64,000 nucleotides of DNA from CAZUGO01 sp964619935 (GTDB lineage: Bacteria > Planctomycetota > Phycisphaerae > UBA1845 > CAIVHJ01): contig CAZUGO010000100.1 in NCBI GenBank assembly GCA_964619935.1, positions 62,001-126,000 of the forward strand, written 5' to 3'. Shown piece by piece: positions 9,607-18,019 of this stretch. Below the pieces are notes generated by a model. It was not told the DNA's origin, ran no database searches, and worked only from the letters and a program-made list of their open reading frames with translations. Position 1 is the first letter of the stretch, and every line of letters starts with the position of its first letter. A program made the position numbers and the translations under genes.

Positions 9607-10057
9607 GCGTGGCGGACCGCCGCACGGTGATCGGGGTGACCCGCCGCGGAGCCAGCCGGGCCAGCGTGATGGTGTCCAGGAACGCCTCGAACTCGTCGTG
9701 AATCTGCAGCAAGGTCGGTTGGATGCTGCAGCAGCCGTTCAGCTCACAGGGGTTGCCTGACGCCGTGCCGTCGTGATCGGCACACTGCACCAGGCGGACC
9801 GGACCTTCCAGGGCACGGATCAACTGGGCCAGAGTGATGCAGTCCGGCGGCAGCGCCAGTCGATAGCCGCCGCGGGCGCCCCGCACGCTGGTCACCAGGT
9901 CGTGCTGAGTCATCCGCTTCATGATGTTCATCAACAGCGCATGGGGGATGCGGTAGTGCCTGGCCATTTCACGGGTGCTGCACACCCGCGCGTCGTGACG
10001 CGCCAGATGGGCCAAGGCCATCAAGGCGTACTCGGTTTTCTTGGTCAGTGTCAGCAT
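9566..10057 (-). CDS. Rrf2/IscR-family transcriptional regulator
   Basis: A 163-residue winged-helix regulator. I start it at MLTLTKKTEYALMAL (ATG at 10057), the usual Rrf2 N-terminus; the open frame runs 28 codons further upstream but only to a TTG. The Rrf2 hallmarks are present: recognition region HALLMNIMKRMTQHDLV, wing SVRGARGGYRLA and LAQLIRALEGPV. A cysteine set follows (QCAD, 12 residues, CELNGCC), comparable to the cluster-binding cysteines of IscR-type members, so it may sense iron-sulfur status. It is divergent from a YgfZ-type gene, a protein family tied to Fe-S enzyme maintenance, which supports that reading. Targets are unknown. Its end overlaps the end of the upstream lipoprotein gene by 41 bp. 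Confidence 0.88.
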   Translation of the reverse strand: MLTLTKKTEYALMALAHLARHDARVCSTREMARHYRIPHALLMNIMKRMTQHDLVTSVRGARGGYRLALPPDCITLAQLIRALEGPVRLVQCADHDGTASGNPCELNGCCSIQPTLLQIHDEFEAFLDTITLARLAPRRVTPITVRRSATLSGSTARADRTAR

Positions 10058-10230
10058 GACGTGTGTTCGAGTCGAGTGGCGAAAACGGCAAACACCGAGC
10101 GTTTGTGACGCAGTGTATTGTAGTCGGCCCGGAGCGGGCAATTCTACTGTTTTCGGAACGGGCTGCCGCCGGCGGGATTGCCGGCTGCACCATGGCCGGC
10201 GGCCGGCCGGTGTGCTAGGATTGGACCACC
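10058..10230. promoter_or_regulatory. Divergent promoter region between Rrf2 regulator and ygfZ-like gene
   Basis: A 173-bp intergenic region. Reading toward the regulator there is a TACAAT -10-like hexamer (plus-strand 10117-10122, about 60 bp before its ATG). It is flanked by an imperfect inverted repeat (GTAG and CTAC arms with GCCCG/CGGGC inside, 10121-10147), a plausible operator for the regulator. Toward the ygfZ-like gene a TAGGAT hexamer lies at 10216-10221, only 9 bp before the ATG and with no clear ribosome site. All of this is pattern reading; no binding site consensus for this family was tested. Confidence 0.4.
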
Positions 10231-11301
10231 ATGCACGATATGAACGCCTGTCACGACGCCTGCGGCGCGGTGTGGATTGATGCGGCCGGCAGTGCTCGAA
10301 TCGCTCATTACGGAGATCCGGCCGCTGAATATCAAGCCGCGCGGCACACCGTCGCGGTTCTGGATCGAAGCGATCGCGGGCTGCTGGAGATTCGCGGCGG
10401 CGATCGCGCCGCCTGGTTGCACAACCTGACCACGCATGACATCAAGTCCCTGCGCGCCGGAGCCGGCCGCTACTGCTTCGCGTTGAACGTCAAGGGCCGG
10501 ATTCTGTTTGACGCCAACGTGCTGGCCCTGGATGAGCACCTGTGGCTGGACGTGGACCGCCGTTGGTTGGGCCCGGCCCAAACCCATCTGAACCGCTACA
10601 TCATCAGCGAAGACGTCACCCTCAGCGATCGCAGCTCGGTGCTCGGCCGGTTGGCGCTGATCGGGCCGAACCTGCTGGTGACGCTGCGGGACTGGGGTGT
10701 GCCGGCGGTGGCGTCGCTCGAACCGCTGCAGCATCAGGCGGTGATCATCGCCGGGCAGGAGTGCCGCCTGGTGCGTCACGACGGCGCGGGTCCTTTGGGG
10801 GTCGAACTGATCGTGGCGGCCGACGGGCAGCCGGCGGTGTGGCAGTCGGTCATCGACGGCGGCGCCGTGCCGGTCGGGTGGCAGGTGCTGCAACAGCTTC
10901 GGGTGGAATCCGGCGTGCCGGCGTCGTGCTCGGATCTGGACGCCGAGGTTCTGCCAGCAGAGACCGGGCAACTGGCCCGCGCGGTCAGTTTTCAGAAGGG
11001 CTGCTACCTGGGGCAGGAGGTGGTCGAGCGCATGCGGGCCCATCGCTCGGTGGCCCGGCAGTGGGTGGGTTTGCGGTTTACCGACCCGCCGGCCACGGAA
11101 CCGCCCCTGGCATTGACCAGCAACGGTCAGACGGTCGGCCGGGTGACCTCCGCGGCCCGTTCTCCGGCCCTGGGACAGTGCATCGGACTGGGATACGTCA
11201 AGGCCGCCCTGGCCCGCAGCGGGATTCAGTTGCAAACCGGCGACGGCAGCGACTGCACGGTCTGCGATCTTCCGTTCGTTTCAACTTGTTCCACCGGTTG
11301 A
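10231..11301 (+). CDS. ygfZ: YgfZ/GcvT-fold folate-binding protein
   Basis: A 356-residue protein of the GcvT/YgfZ fold. The diagnostic YgfZ signature K-G-C-Y-x-G-Q-E is intact (FQKGCYLGQEVVERM, about residue 255), and the N-terminal folate-binding half is recognisable (AAWLHNLTTHDIKSL, then CFALNVKGRILFDANV). YgfZ and its mitochondrial relative CAF17/IBA57 help build or repair Fe-S clusters in certain enzymes in a folate-dependent way. The lack of a neighbouring glycine-cleavage gene argues against true GcvT. It sits back to back with an Rrf2-family regulator that has candidate cluster cysteines, so the pair may form a small Fe-S maintenance unit. The start is the first ATG of the frame; a second Met lies three codons on. 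Confidence 0.85.
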   Translation: MHDMNACHDACGAVWIDAAGSARIAHYGDPAAEYQAARHTVAVLDRSDRGLLEIRGGDRAAWLHNLTTHDIKSLRAGAGRYCFALNVKGRILFDANVLALDEHLWLDVDRRWLGPAQTHLNRYIISEDVTLSDRSSVLGRLALIGPNLLVTLRDWGVPAVASLEPLQHQAVIIAGQECRLVRHDGAGPLGVELIVAADGQPAVWQSVIDGGAVPVGWQVLQQLRVESGVPASCSDLDAEVLPAETGQLARAVSFQKGCYLGQEVVERMRAHRSVARQWVGLRFTDPPATEPPLALTSNGQTVGRVTSAARSPALGQCIGLGYVKAALARSGIQLQTGDGSDCTVCDLPFVSTCSTG

Positions 11302-11807
11302 GCCCCGCCGCAGCGCGCGGACCGAAACCAGCGGCGCCTCATTGCTTGTCCCGCACGGGGCCTTGAGCGCCAGCAGACGCTCCGTCCACGGTTGCTCGCT
11401 TTCGCGGAACCCCATCTGGAATCGCGACCAGTTCTTGCTGGCCCGCAGCGGACGCTTTGCTCCCGCTGAGTATCCCGGTCCGGCTGACGGGATCACCTGA
11501 TCAGCAACGGATATTGTGATAAGATCGCCTGTGGCCCATGGCCGCGACGCCCGCCGGCCCTGCCCGGCGGGCCCGAGGGCCAGACGGTCGGCAGGCCTGG
11601 CCCAGTGGCCGCGGACCGGGTCATGGAGCCCTTCATGGGTTTCCAAGCCAACAACGTGAGCCGATTCAACCCACCCCGCTTGTTGGGGCACGAGATCGCG
11701 AAGGCCACGCACGACCGGGTGGAAATGAGCGCGTGAGACGAAGCGGCCCATGCGGGCAGCAGAGCCTCGCCTGCGCATGGACCCCTACCCCAGGAGGCCG
11801 AAGAGAA
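11302..11807. other. Noncoding stretch before rmuC
   Basis: About 500 bp without a convincing gene. Open frames exist on both strands but show no recognisable motif, and the rmuC frame runs open through part of it only by GC bias. A GC-rich inverted repeat lies near 11560-11585 (GGGCCCGAGGGCC). The last part carries the ribosome site of rmuC (AGGAGG at 11792-11797). Nothing else can be supported. Confidence 0.4.
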
Positions 11808-13250
11808 ATGACATCTGCCCTTTGTGTCTTGGCGGGCCTGGTGATCGGCGGTCTTGCGGGCTGGTTGCTCGCGTCTGGACGGACCGCAAGACCCCTGACC
11901 GCCAGGATTGATGAATGTGCACGTCAAGCCAACACGGCCGAGGGCCGAGCTGCTGGGCTGGAAGGGACCATTGCCGAACTGCGCACACAGAATCAGAAGG
12001 CCGTCGAGGATTCCACAAGACTCAGAGACCAGTTGGCCCGCGAGAATAGTGCGCGGGTGAAGGCCGAAACCCAACTGGCGGAAAGCATGCAACGGCTGGA
12101 TGAAGAGAAGAAACTGCTTGAGGACGCGAAGGGGCAACTCACCGATACCTTCAAGGCACTGGCCGGTGACACCCTGAATAACAACACCACCGCATTCCTG
12201 AAACTGGCCAAGGAGACGCTCGATAAGGTTCTCGCGGACGCCAAGGGCGATCTCGGCAAGCGGCAGGAGGCGATTCAAGGGATGGTCAAACCCCTATCGG
12301 AATCCATCACCCAGTTTGAAGCACATGTCCGCACGATTGAGAAGAACCGGCAGGAGGCGTATTCGGGGCTGACCGAGCACCTCAAGGTCCTGTCCACCAG
12401 TCAGCAGCAGTTGCAAAAGGAAACCGCGAATCTAGTCACGGCCTTGCGCAAGCCGCAAGTCAGGGGGCGATGGGGAGAAATGACGCTGCGGCGGGTCGTT
12501 GAACTGGCGGGCATGTCCGCGCACTGCGACTTCGCGGAACAAGTCACCGCCAATAGCGAAGAAGGCAGGCTGCGCCCCGATCTAATCGTGCGCTTGCCCG
12601 CCGAACGCGAAATCGTCGTGGACGCAAAAGTGTCCTTGGAGGCCTATCTCGATGCGACAGCAGCAGATTCTGAACAAACGCGCAAGACAGCCATGGCTCG
12701 CCACGCGGCACAAGTCCGCAGCCACATGAACACGCTTGCCGACAAGCGCTACTGGACGCAATTCACCAAGGCTCCAGAATTTGTCGTCATGTTCATTCCC
12801 GGCGAATCGTTCTTCGGCGCAGCGGTTGATGCCGATCATTGCCTCATCGAAGACGGCCTGGCACGAGGGGTGGTGTTGGCAACCCCCACGACCCTGATCG
12901 CCCTGCTTCGTGCCGTGGCCTATGGTTGGCGCCAAGAGCAGGTCGCCCAGAATGCTCAAGAGATCAGCGATCTCGGGAAGCAACTCTACGAACGCATGAG
13001 AATCCTTGCCGAGCACATCGGCGATATCGGCAAAGGACTCGAGAAGGCCAACCTGGCCTACAACACGGCCGTAGGATCGATGGAGGCACGAGTCCTGCCC
13101 GCCGCCCGGCGCTTCAAGGATCTGGGTGCCGCACCCGGTGCAGAGGTGCCGCTCATGCAACCCATCGAAACGACCCCACGCACCATGAGCGCACCAGAAC
13201 TTGCCGAGAATCCGAACCACCGCATGGAGGCTGACGCGCCAGACGTGTGA
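11808..13250 (+). CDS. rmuC: RmuC-family DNA recombination protein
   Basis: A 480-residue protein. I take the ATG at 11808, ten bases after AGGAGG, because it begins a membrane anchor (LAGLVIGGLAGWLLASG); the frame is open for 90 more codons upstream without any motif. A long coiled coil (about residues 30-190) is followed by the RmuC domain: RGRWGEMTLRRVVELAGM, RPDLIVRLP, VVDAKVSLEAYL, FVVMFIPGE, and YGWRQEQVAQNAQEIS. The DAK and nearby acidic residues match the nuclease-like core. RmuC limits recombination at inverted repeats. Codons such as CTA, AAT and GAA seem more frequent than in the neighbours, and the gene is followed after 31 bp by a convergent gene, so it may have arrived separately; that is only an impression. 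Confidence 0.92.
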   Translation: MTSALCVLAGLVIGGLAGWLLASGRTARPLTARIDECARQANTAEGRAAGLEGTIAELRTQNQKAVEDSTRLRDQLARENSARVKAETQLAESMQRLDEEKKLLEDAKGQLTDTFKALAGDTLNNNTTAFLKLAKETLDKVLADAKGDLGKRQEAIQGMVKPLSESITQFEAHVRTIEKNRQEAYSGLTEHLKVLSTSQQQLQKETANLVTALRKPQVRGRWGEMTLRRVVELAGMSAHCDFAEQVTANSEEGRLRPDLIVRLPAEREIVVDAKVSLEAYLDATAADSEQTRKTAMARHAAQVRSHMNTLADKRYWTQFTKAPEFVVMFIPGESFFGAAVDADHCLIEDGLARGVVLATPTTLIALLRAVAYGWRQEQVAQNAQEISDLGKQLYERMRILAEHIGDIGKGLEKANLAYNTAVGSMEARVLPAARRFKDLGAAPGAEVPLMQPIETTPRTMSAPELAENPNHRMEADAPDV

Positions 13251-13281
13251 CCCCTTTATTCCCCAGCCAAGCCGCTCTTGG

Positions 13282-15573
13282 TTAACCGGGGTCCACGAGT
13301 TCGGGCAGAGTCACCGGATCGCCGGGCTGGGGTCTGCCCGGCGGCCCGAACGCATCGTCCGGGCCATAGAACAGTTGCCCCTGAACGTTGGACACATCGC
13401 TCAGCGACGCTGCCCGCAGGCCGATGTTGGTGACCGCGTAGACCTGGGCTCCGATGAACACGCCGCGGGTGAAGGATGGGTAGTAGAAGCCGGCATCGCC
13501 GAACTGCGTGCTGATCCGGCCGAGTTCAATCAGGCCTTCCTCCGGCGTGGCCGAGAAGACCAGCAGCCCTTCAAAGTAGTCCGCGGCCGACCCGCCGGCG
13601 TCAATAAGATCGTCGGGGACGTCGTCGGCCGGCTCGGTAGGCGGAGGGGCATCGGCCTGGCCGCTGCCGGTGGATACTCCGGTGCCAACATCCACCACGA
13701 CCCCGCCGTCGAACCCGCTGGGGCGGTCCTCGACGAAGACCCGGCCGTAAATCGATACCGGCAAGGCCACCGCGTTCTGCTCCGGGTAATAGGTCAACGC
13801 CTTGGGATTCCACAGGGCCTCGGAATAAGATCCGCCGCTGTCGCCGCCAACCACGACGTTGGCCGTGCGCTGCGGGTTGGCAAAGTCACTGACGTCGAAG
13901 ATCGACAGTTGTACGCCCCAATCCCCAAACTCGCCGGGCGGCGGAACGAATTGGCCCACCGCCAGGACGTGGTTCGGGCCCATGGGCGTCAGATAGGTCG
14001 AGAACCCAGGCACGTGCAACTCGCCGACCACCTGCGGATCGGCAGGATCGGACAGGTCAATGGTGAACAGCGGGTCGATCTGGCGGAAGGTCACCAAGAA
14101 GCAACGGGATCCGGCGAACCGTGCCGATTGGATGGTTTCGCCCACCGCGATGCCCTCCGCGCGACCCATGATGGTGAGCGCCCCGTCCGCCTCCTCCAAG
14201 ACGTAGATGGCGTTGACCGGCTCGGCAGGCGCCCCGACCGCATCACCCTCGAAGAAGAACAACGGATCGATGGTCGTGGCCACCCGCAAACGGCCCTCGT
14301 GCTCGCCCATGGAGTATTGGTTGAGAATCCGCCCAGGGACGCTGCCGGTGGCGGCCGGTGTGGCACTGGCGCCGTCGTAGGCCAGCTTGTAGATGTCGGT
14401 GGTGCTGCGTGCGTCACCCTGGAGATCATAATTGGTGTCGGTGAGGTACAGCGCGGTGGATGACGAATAAACCAGCCCGGGCTCGGCGACAATGCCCACC
14501 GCGCTGAACGAGGCTTGGGGATCGGCGGTGTTCATGCTGACCACGGTGACCACGCCAAAGCCATCGGGGTCGGTCGGACGATAGAGGTTCTCCCAGGTGA
14601 CCAGGTCGCCTTGCTGCGGGGTACCCGCGGCGGTGGTCTGCTCATAGCCCGGAAGGAGTTCGGCGGCGTCGATGTCAGCGACCTGTAACTCCGGCCGGCC
14701 CAACAGCGGCAGGGCGTCATAGTAGTTGCCTTGATCGTTCGCCAGCACCAGGTGCAGATTTCCAGCGATCATCCGGCTCGAAGCCGGGGTGCCGTCGAAC
14801 TTGGTGGTCGATGAGACCACCGGGTCGGCCGGGTCGGCCACGTTGATGATACTCACGATCGTGAACGGCCGCTCATAGGTGAACCCACCGATCGGCGCGT
14901 CAGTGATGATGTCGGGGGCCTTCCCGTCTTCGCCGCCGCCGTCCGCCGGCAACTCGCCAGCTCCACCCGAGTCGTCCGGTCGAGGTTCCGACACCGGGAT
15001 GCCGCCGTCGCTGGCGCCTCCGATCGCAAAGTAGATCCCGCCGCCGGAAGTCATCGCGACCACCGTTCCGCCGACCAGGTACAGGTCTCGGCCATACCCT
15101 GCGAGCGGCGTCTCGCTGACCACCACCATGGCATCCAATGGCGTGCCCCGAACGACGCGCAGAACGGTGCTGCCGTCATAGCGGGTGTCGAGCAGGTAGA
15201 AATAGGTGCCGTCGGTCTTGACCACGTCCGCTTCATCTACGTCCTGCTCCTGGATCGTGGTACCGGAAAAACCCTCCCCGTCGCCGGCGGCCGGCGGCTG
15301 ACCTCCCGTGGTCCCCGAGTCGACGTCGGCGGGGCCATCCGCAGTCGGCGGGTCGCCCGGGACGAGATCCTCCCCGTCCGCGCGATCGCCGCCCAAGAAC
15401 GTCTGGTTGCGGGCCAGGATCTGGTCCTGGAAGTACGTCGACAACTCCTGTTGTGAAGTGAACCGCTGGAGATCCGCCGAACCGCTCTCGGGTGCAACCG
15501 GGAACAGAATGCCGCAACCCCCCACGACGCTGATCACCGTAACGACACCACCCAAAATGATCGATTGACGCAC
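13282..15573 (-). CDS. Beta-propeller domain lipoprotein
   Basis: A 763-residue secreted protein with a lipoprotein signal (lipobox VGGC at residue about 20). Its N-terminal half has the signature of the Beta_propel family, TTIQEQDVDEADVVKTDGTY, followed by repeated blade strands (YFYLLDTRYDG, RDLYLVGGTVVAMTS, MIAGNLHLVLAND, RCFLVTFRQIDPLFTIDLSD, GPNHVLAVGQF). Such proteins are known from archaea and Gram-positive and planctomycete genomes as cell-surface proteins of unknown activity. A proline/acidic linker (residues about 55-95) separates the lipid anchor from the propeller, and a second low-complexity stretch occurs near residue 640. It is convergent with rmuC and divergent from the dockerin protein gene; no partner is evident. 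Confidence 0.85.
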   Translation of the reverse strand: MRQSIILGGVVTVISVVGGCGILFPVAPESGSADLQRFTSQQELSTYFQDQILARNQTFLGGDRADGEDLVPGDPPTADGPADVDSGTTGGQPPAAGDGEGFSGTTIQEQDVDEADVVKTDGTYFYLLDTRYDGSTVLRVVRGTPLDAMVVVSETPLAGYGRDLYLVGGTVVAMTSGGGIYFAIGGASDGGIPVSEPRPDDSGGAGELPADGGGEDGKAPDIITDAPIGGFTYERPFTIVSIINVADPADPVVSSTTKFDGTPASSRMIAGNLHLVLANDQGNYYDALPLLGRPELQVADIDAAELLPGYEQTTAAGTPQQGDLVTWENLYRPTDPDGFGVVTVVSMNTADPQASFSAVGIVAEPGLVYSSSTALYLTDTNYDLQGDARSTTDIYKLAYDGASATPAATGSVPGRILNQYSMGEHEGRLRVATTIDPLFFFEGDAVGAPAEPVNAIYVLEEADGALTIMGRAEGIAVGETIQSARFAGSRCFLVTFRQIDPLFTIDLSDPADPQVVGELHVPGFSTYLTPMGPNHVLAVGQFVPPPGEFGDWGVQLSIFDVSDFANPQRTANVVVGGDSGGSYSEALWNPKALTYYPEQNAVALPVSIYGRVFVEDRPSGFDGGVVVDVGTGVSTGSGQADAPPPTEPADDVPDDLIDAGGSAADYFEGLLVFSATPEEGLIELGRISTQFGDAGFYYPSFTRGVFIGAQVYAVTNIGLRAASLSDVSNVQGQLFYGPDDAFGPPGRPQPGDPVTLPELVDPG

Positions 15574-15783
15574 GGTCCTGTACCTCCACGACTAGAAATT
15601 TCACCCGGGCGGGTGGTCATTAGACATCACGCACAAACTTCATTATTCATTCAGCCAACTGTCAGATCTACGGCCAGCAAACCCCGAGCATGTGGCGTGC
15701 CACAAACTTGAGCGGGGCGGCAGTGTGGCGTTGAAGGCCCGGGGCGCACGCCAGGTCGCCAGGTGCGCCAGGTGCTGCCGGCG

Positions 15784-15812
15784 TTGATCAGCGACATTCC
15801 AGGCCGTATAAT
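15784..15812 (+). promoter_or_regulatory. Sigma-70-like promoter of the dockerin protein gene
   Basis: TTGATC (15784-15789) and a perfect TATAAT (15807-15812) are separated by 17 bp. Transcription would begin near 15819, leaving a leader of about 46 bases that carries the AGGAGA ribosome site before the ATG at 15865. It stands in the gap between two divergent genes, where a promoter is expected. Confidence 0.55.
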
Positions 15813-15864
15813 CACGTTCTGGAAGCCAAATCGCGTTGACCAATTGAACATGAGGAGAAAGAGA

Positions 15865-17367
15865 ATGCGACGCTCAATGCTCAGGTGCGCATGTGTGCTT
15901 AGCACGGGATTGGTGTGGCCTTTGGTGGCCGGTGCCCAGCCCGTGGCTGACGTCATCTTTACCAATATCGACGGGCACCCATCCGCGGCCGTTCCCGGGG
16001 TACCGGGCGAGCAGTTTCGGGCCCCGCTGGCTCCGTTCTTGAGCCTCTACGGCAGCCCCAGCGGCAGCCGCTGGATCTTCAAAGCGTTTTCGGACAACCC
16101 GGATTCGAATGCCAACGACGTGATCGTTGCCGGCTCCGATCTGGTCGGTGTGGCGGTTGCCAAAGAAGGCCAACCGGCACCGCTCGCGGGGCTGACCTAT
16201 GGATTCTTCGACAGCGACTGCGGCATCAACGAGGCGGGTCAATATGCTTTCGGCAACCGCTTGGCCGGCGGTTTGCCCGCGACTGATGAGATCATCTTCG
16301 CATTCGACGGCGTCGGCTTCGTGGTTGCGGCCCAGGAAGGCGATCCGGCACCCAATCTGGTCGATCCCGCAGGGGCCGGTAACGAACTCTACGGCAACTC
16401 GCTGAACTCGACCCATATCCTGGCGGACGGCACGGTCACCTTTCGGGCAGACCTCATCCAAAACGTTGATACCAATTTCAGATCCGCGCTGTATCAGGGG
16501 GCGGTGGTTCTGGCCCAGGAGGGCACCAACGCGGTCAGCGGGGAATCGTACGATAGCTTCAGCGGGACCGGGGCCAGCGCGCTGCACAGTGCCGCCCTCG
16601 GTGATCACTGGATCGTCGAGGCGGATATCCTGCCGGGCGTGGGCGCGGTCGAAGCCGTCGTGGTCGATGGTACGGTCGAATTTCAGGACGGCGACGTCTT
16701 GGCGGGAATGCCGTCGGCGGTCGACGCCATCTTCGGAGTATTCATGGGCGGTGGCGGCGCCTGGCTGGCTCGTGGGGATAACGCCGACAATTCGCAATGG
16801 GTCGTGCTCAATGGAGGCGTCGTCGCCGCCAGTGGCGATCCGACCACGCCTGGAGCGACAGAAAACTTTGTGACCTTCCTGGCGTTGTCCGCCAATGGCG
16901 CCGGGGATTATGTCGTGGCGGCGACCACCGACGGCGCAGCCGACGCGGACCAGGTGGTCGTCCTGAATGGCGAGACTGTTGTCGTGAGCGAGGGCGACCC
17001 AGTGGATCTGGATGGCAATGGGCTGGCGGATGACGATGTCTTTATCGCCGCATTCGACGCCGATGACCTGATCTTGACCGACGATCTTAACGACGACCTC
17101 GTCGACGATCGCAAGATCTATTTCTTCGGGGATATTCGCGATGGAGCGGGTACTGCCCTGGGTGATGCCTTGCTGCGCGTCGGGATGGCGGCGCTGCCAT
17201 GTCCGGCGGATTTGAACGGTGACCGGGACGTCAATGCCGCAGATCTGGCGTTACTGCTGGGTGCGTGGGGGCCCTGTGCAGGATGTGCAGCGGACATCAG
17301 CGGCGATGACCAGGTGAATGCGGCCGATCTGGCGCTGCTCCTGGGCGCCTGGGGGCCGTGCCCGTAG
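15865..17367 (+). CDS. Secreted protein with C-terminal GC-type dockerin
   Basis: A 500-residue exported protein. The ATG at 15865 is preceded by AGGAGAAAG and begins a signal peptide (LRCACVLSTGLVWPLVAGAQ). The body is made of repeated strand-rich segments of about 50 residues (for example VVAQEGDPAPNL, VVLAQEGTNAVSGE, VVAASGDPTTPG), each resembling a 'gain/value' phrase found in planctomycete secreted proteins of unknown function. The C-terminus is two dockerin-type calcium loops, CPADLNGDRDVNAADLALLL and the copy starting CAADISGDDQVNAADL, each ending LLGAWGPC. Dockerins normally bind cohesins; none is visible here, so in this organism the motif may instead act as a cell-surface retention or sorting tag. 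Nearest neighbours do not suggest a pathway. Confidence 0.85.
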   Translation: MRRSMLRCACVLSTGLVWPLVAGAQPVADVIFTNIDGHPSAAVPGVPGEQFRAPLAPFLSLYGSPSGSRWIFKAFSDNPDSNANDVIVAGSDLVGVAVAKEGQPAPLAGLTYGFFDSDCGINEAGQYAFGNRLAGGLPATDEIIFAFDGVGFVVAAQEGDPAPNLVDPAGAGNELYGNSLNSTHILADGTVTFRADLIQNVDTNFRSALYQGAVVLAQEGTNAVSGESYDSFSGTGASALHSAALGDHWIVEADILPGVGAVEAVVVDGTVEFQDGDVLAGMPSAVDAIFGVFMGGGGAWLARGDNADNSQWVVLNGGVVAASGDPTTPGATENFVTFLALSANGAGDYVVAATTDGAADADQVVVLNGETVVVSEGDPVDLDGNGLADDDVFIAAFDADDLILTDDLNDDLVDDRKIYFFGDIRDGAGTALGDALLRVGMAALPCPADLNGDRDVNAADLALLLGAWGPCAGCAADISGDDQVNAADLALLLGAWGPCP

Positions 17368-17457
17368 GCGTGGATCGCGCGCCCGGCAAGCCGGACGGCA
17401 GCCTGGTGCAGCAAACGAGGGGACCGCGTCTCCGACGGGACGGCGATCACGGGCGTC

Positions 17458-17880
17458 ATGACACTACGCATCACGCGGGTCGCGCTTGTGGTTCGAGACT
17501 ACGAGGAGGCGATCCAGTACTATGTCAATCAGTTGGGCTTCGACCTGGTCGAGAACACGCCGCTTGCCGGCGACAAGCGCTGGGTCGTGGTCCGCCCGCC
17601 GGGGGCATCAGGAACGTCCCTACTACTCGCCCGGGCAGCCACGCCCGAGCAGCACAGCCGCATCGGCAATCAGGCCGGCGGGCGGGTGTTCCTGTTTCTG
17701 AACACCACTGATTTCTGGCGCGATTACGACCGCATGCGCTCACGCGGTGTCACCTTCGTCGAGCCGCCGCGCACCGAGCCATACGGTACGGTCGCGGTCT
17801 TCGTTGACCTGTATGGCAATCGCTGGGATCTCATCCAGCCCCCACCCGTCGGTCCAGGTTCAGACGACAAAGGTTCCTGA
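17458..17880 (+). CDS. VOC (glyoxalase/bleomycin resistance fold) protein
   Basis: A 140-residue protein with the paired beta-alpha-beta-beta-beta pattern of the vicinal oxygen chelate superfamily: RITRVALVVRDYEEAIQYYV at the start, and FVEPPRTEPYGTVAVFVDLY followed by GNRWDLIQPP at the end. Members bind a metal and include glyoxalase I, dioxygenases and resistance proteins. The first metal position, usually His in strand 1, is not obvious here (the strand reads RVALVV), and the late E/D positions are only suggestive, so catalysis is uncertain. It follows the dockerin gene by 90 bp on the same strand and shows no link to a pathway. Confidence 0.8.
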   Translation: MTLRITRVALVVRDYEEAIQYYVNQLGFDLVENTPLAGDKRWVVVRPPGASGTSLLLARAATPEQHSRIGNQAGGRVFLFLNTTDFWRDYDRMRSRGVTFVEPPRTEPYGTVAVFVDLYGNRWDLIQPPPVGPGSDDKGS

Positions 17881-18019
17881 CCGGCGCGCCTTGGTGTCGT
17901 TGCGACCTCACGCTGATGCGGTGCGGGCTTGCCGGGATCGCGGAGGCCGACCGCCAGCGCGATCCCGAGCGCTTCCGCCTGGCCGGAGCGGTCAGATGGG
18001 CCGTCAGTCGGCATCGAGG

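Noticed and set aside
11281..11778. A 165-codon minus-strand frame before rmuC
   Set aside because: Reads as plausible text in short pieces, but there is no ribosome site, no domain, and it overlaps the 3' end of ygfZ and the rmuC leader.
15865..17367. Cellulosome component because of the dockerin
   Set aside because: No cohesin, cellulase or scaffoldin is in the window, and the tag occurs on unrelated proteins, so a sorting tag is more likely.
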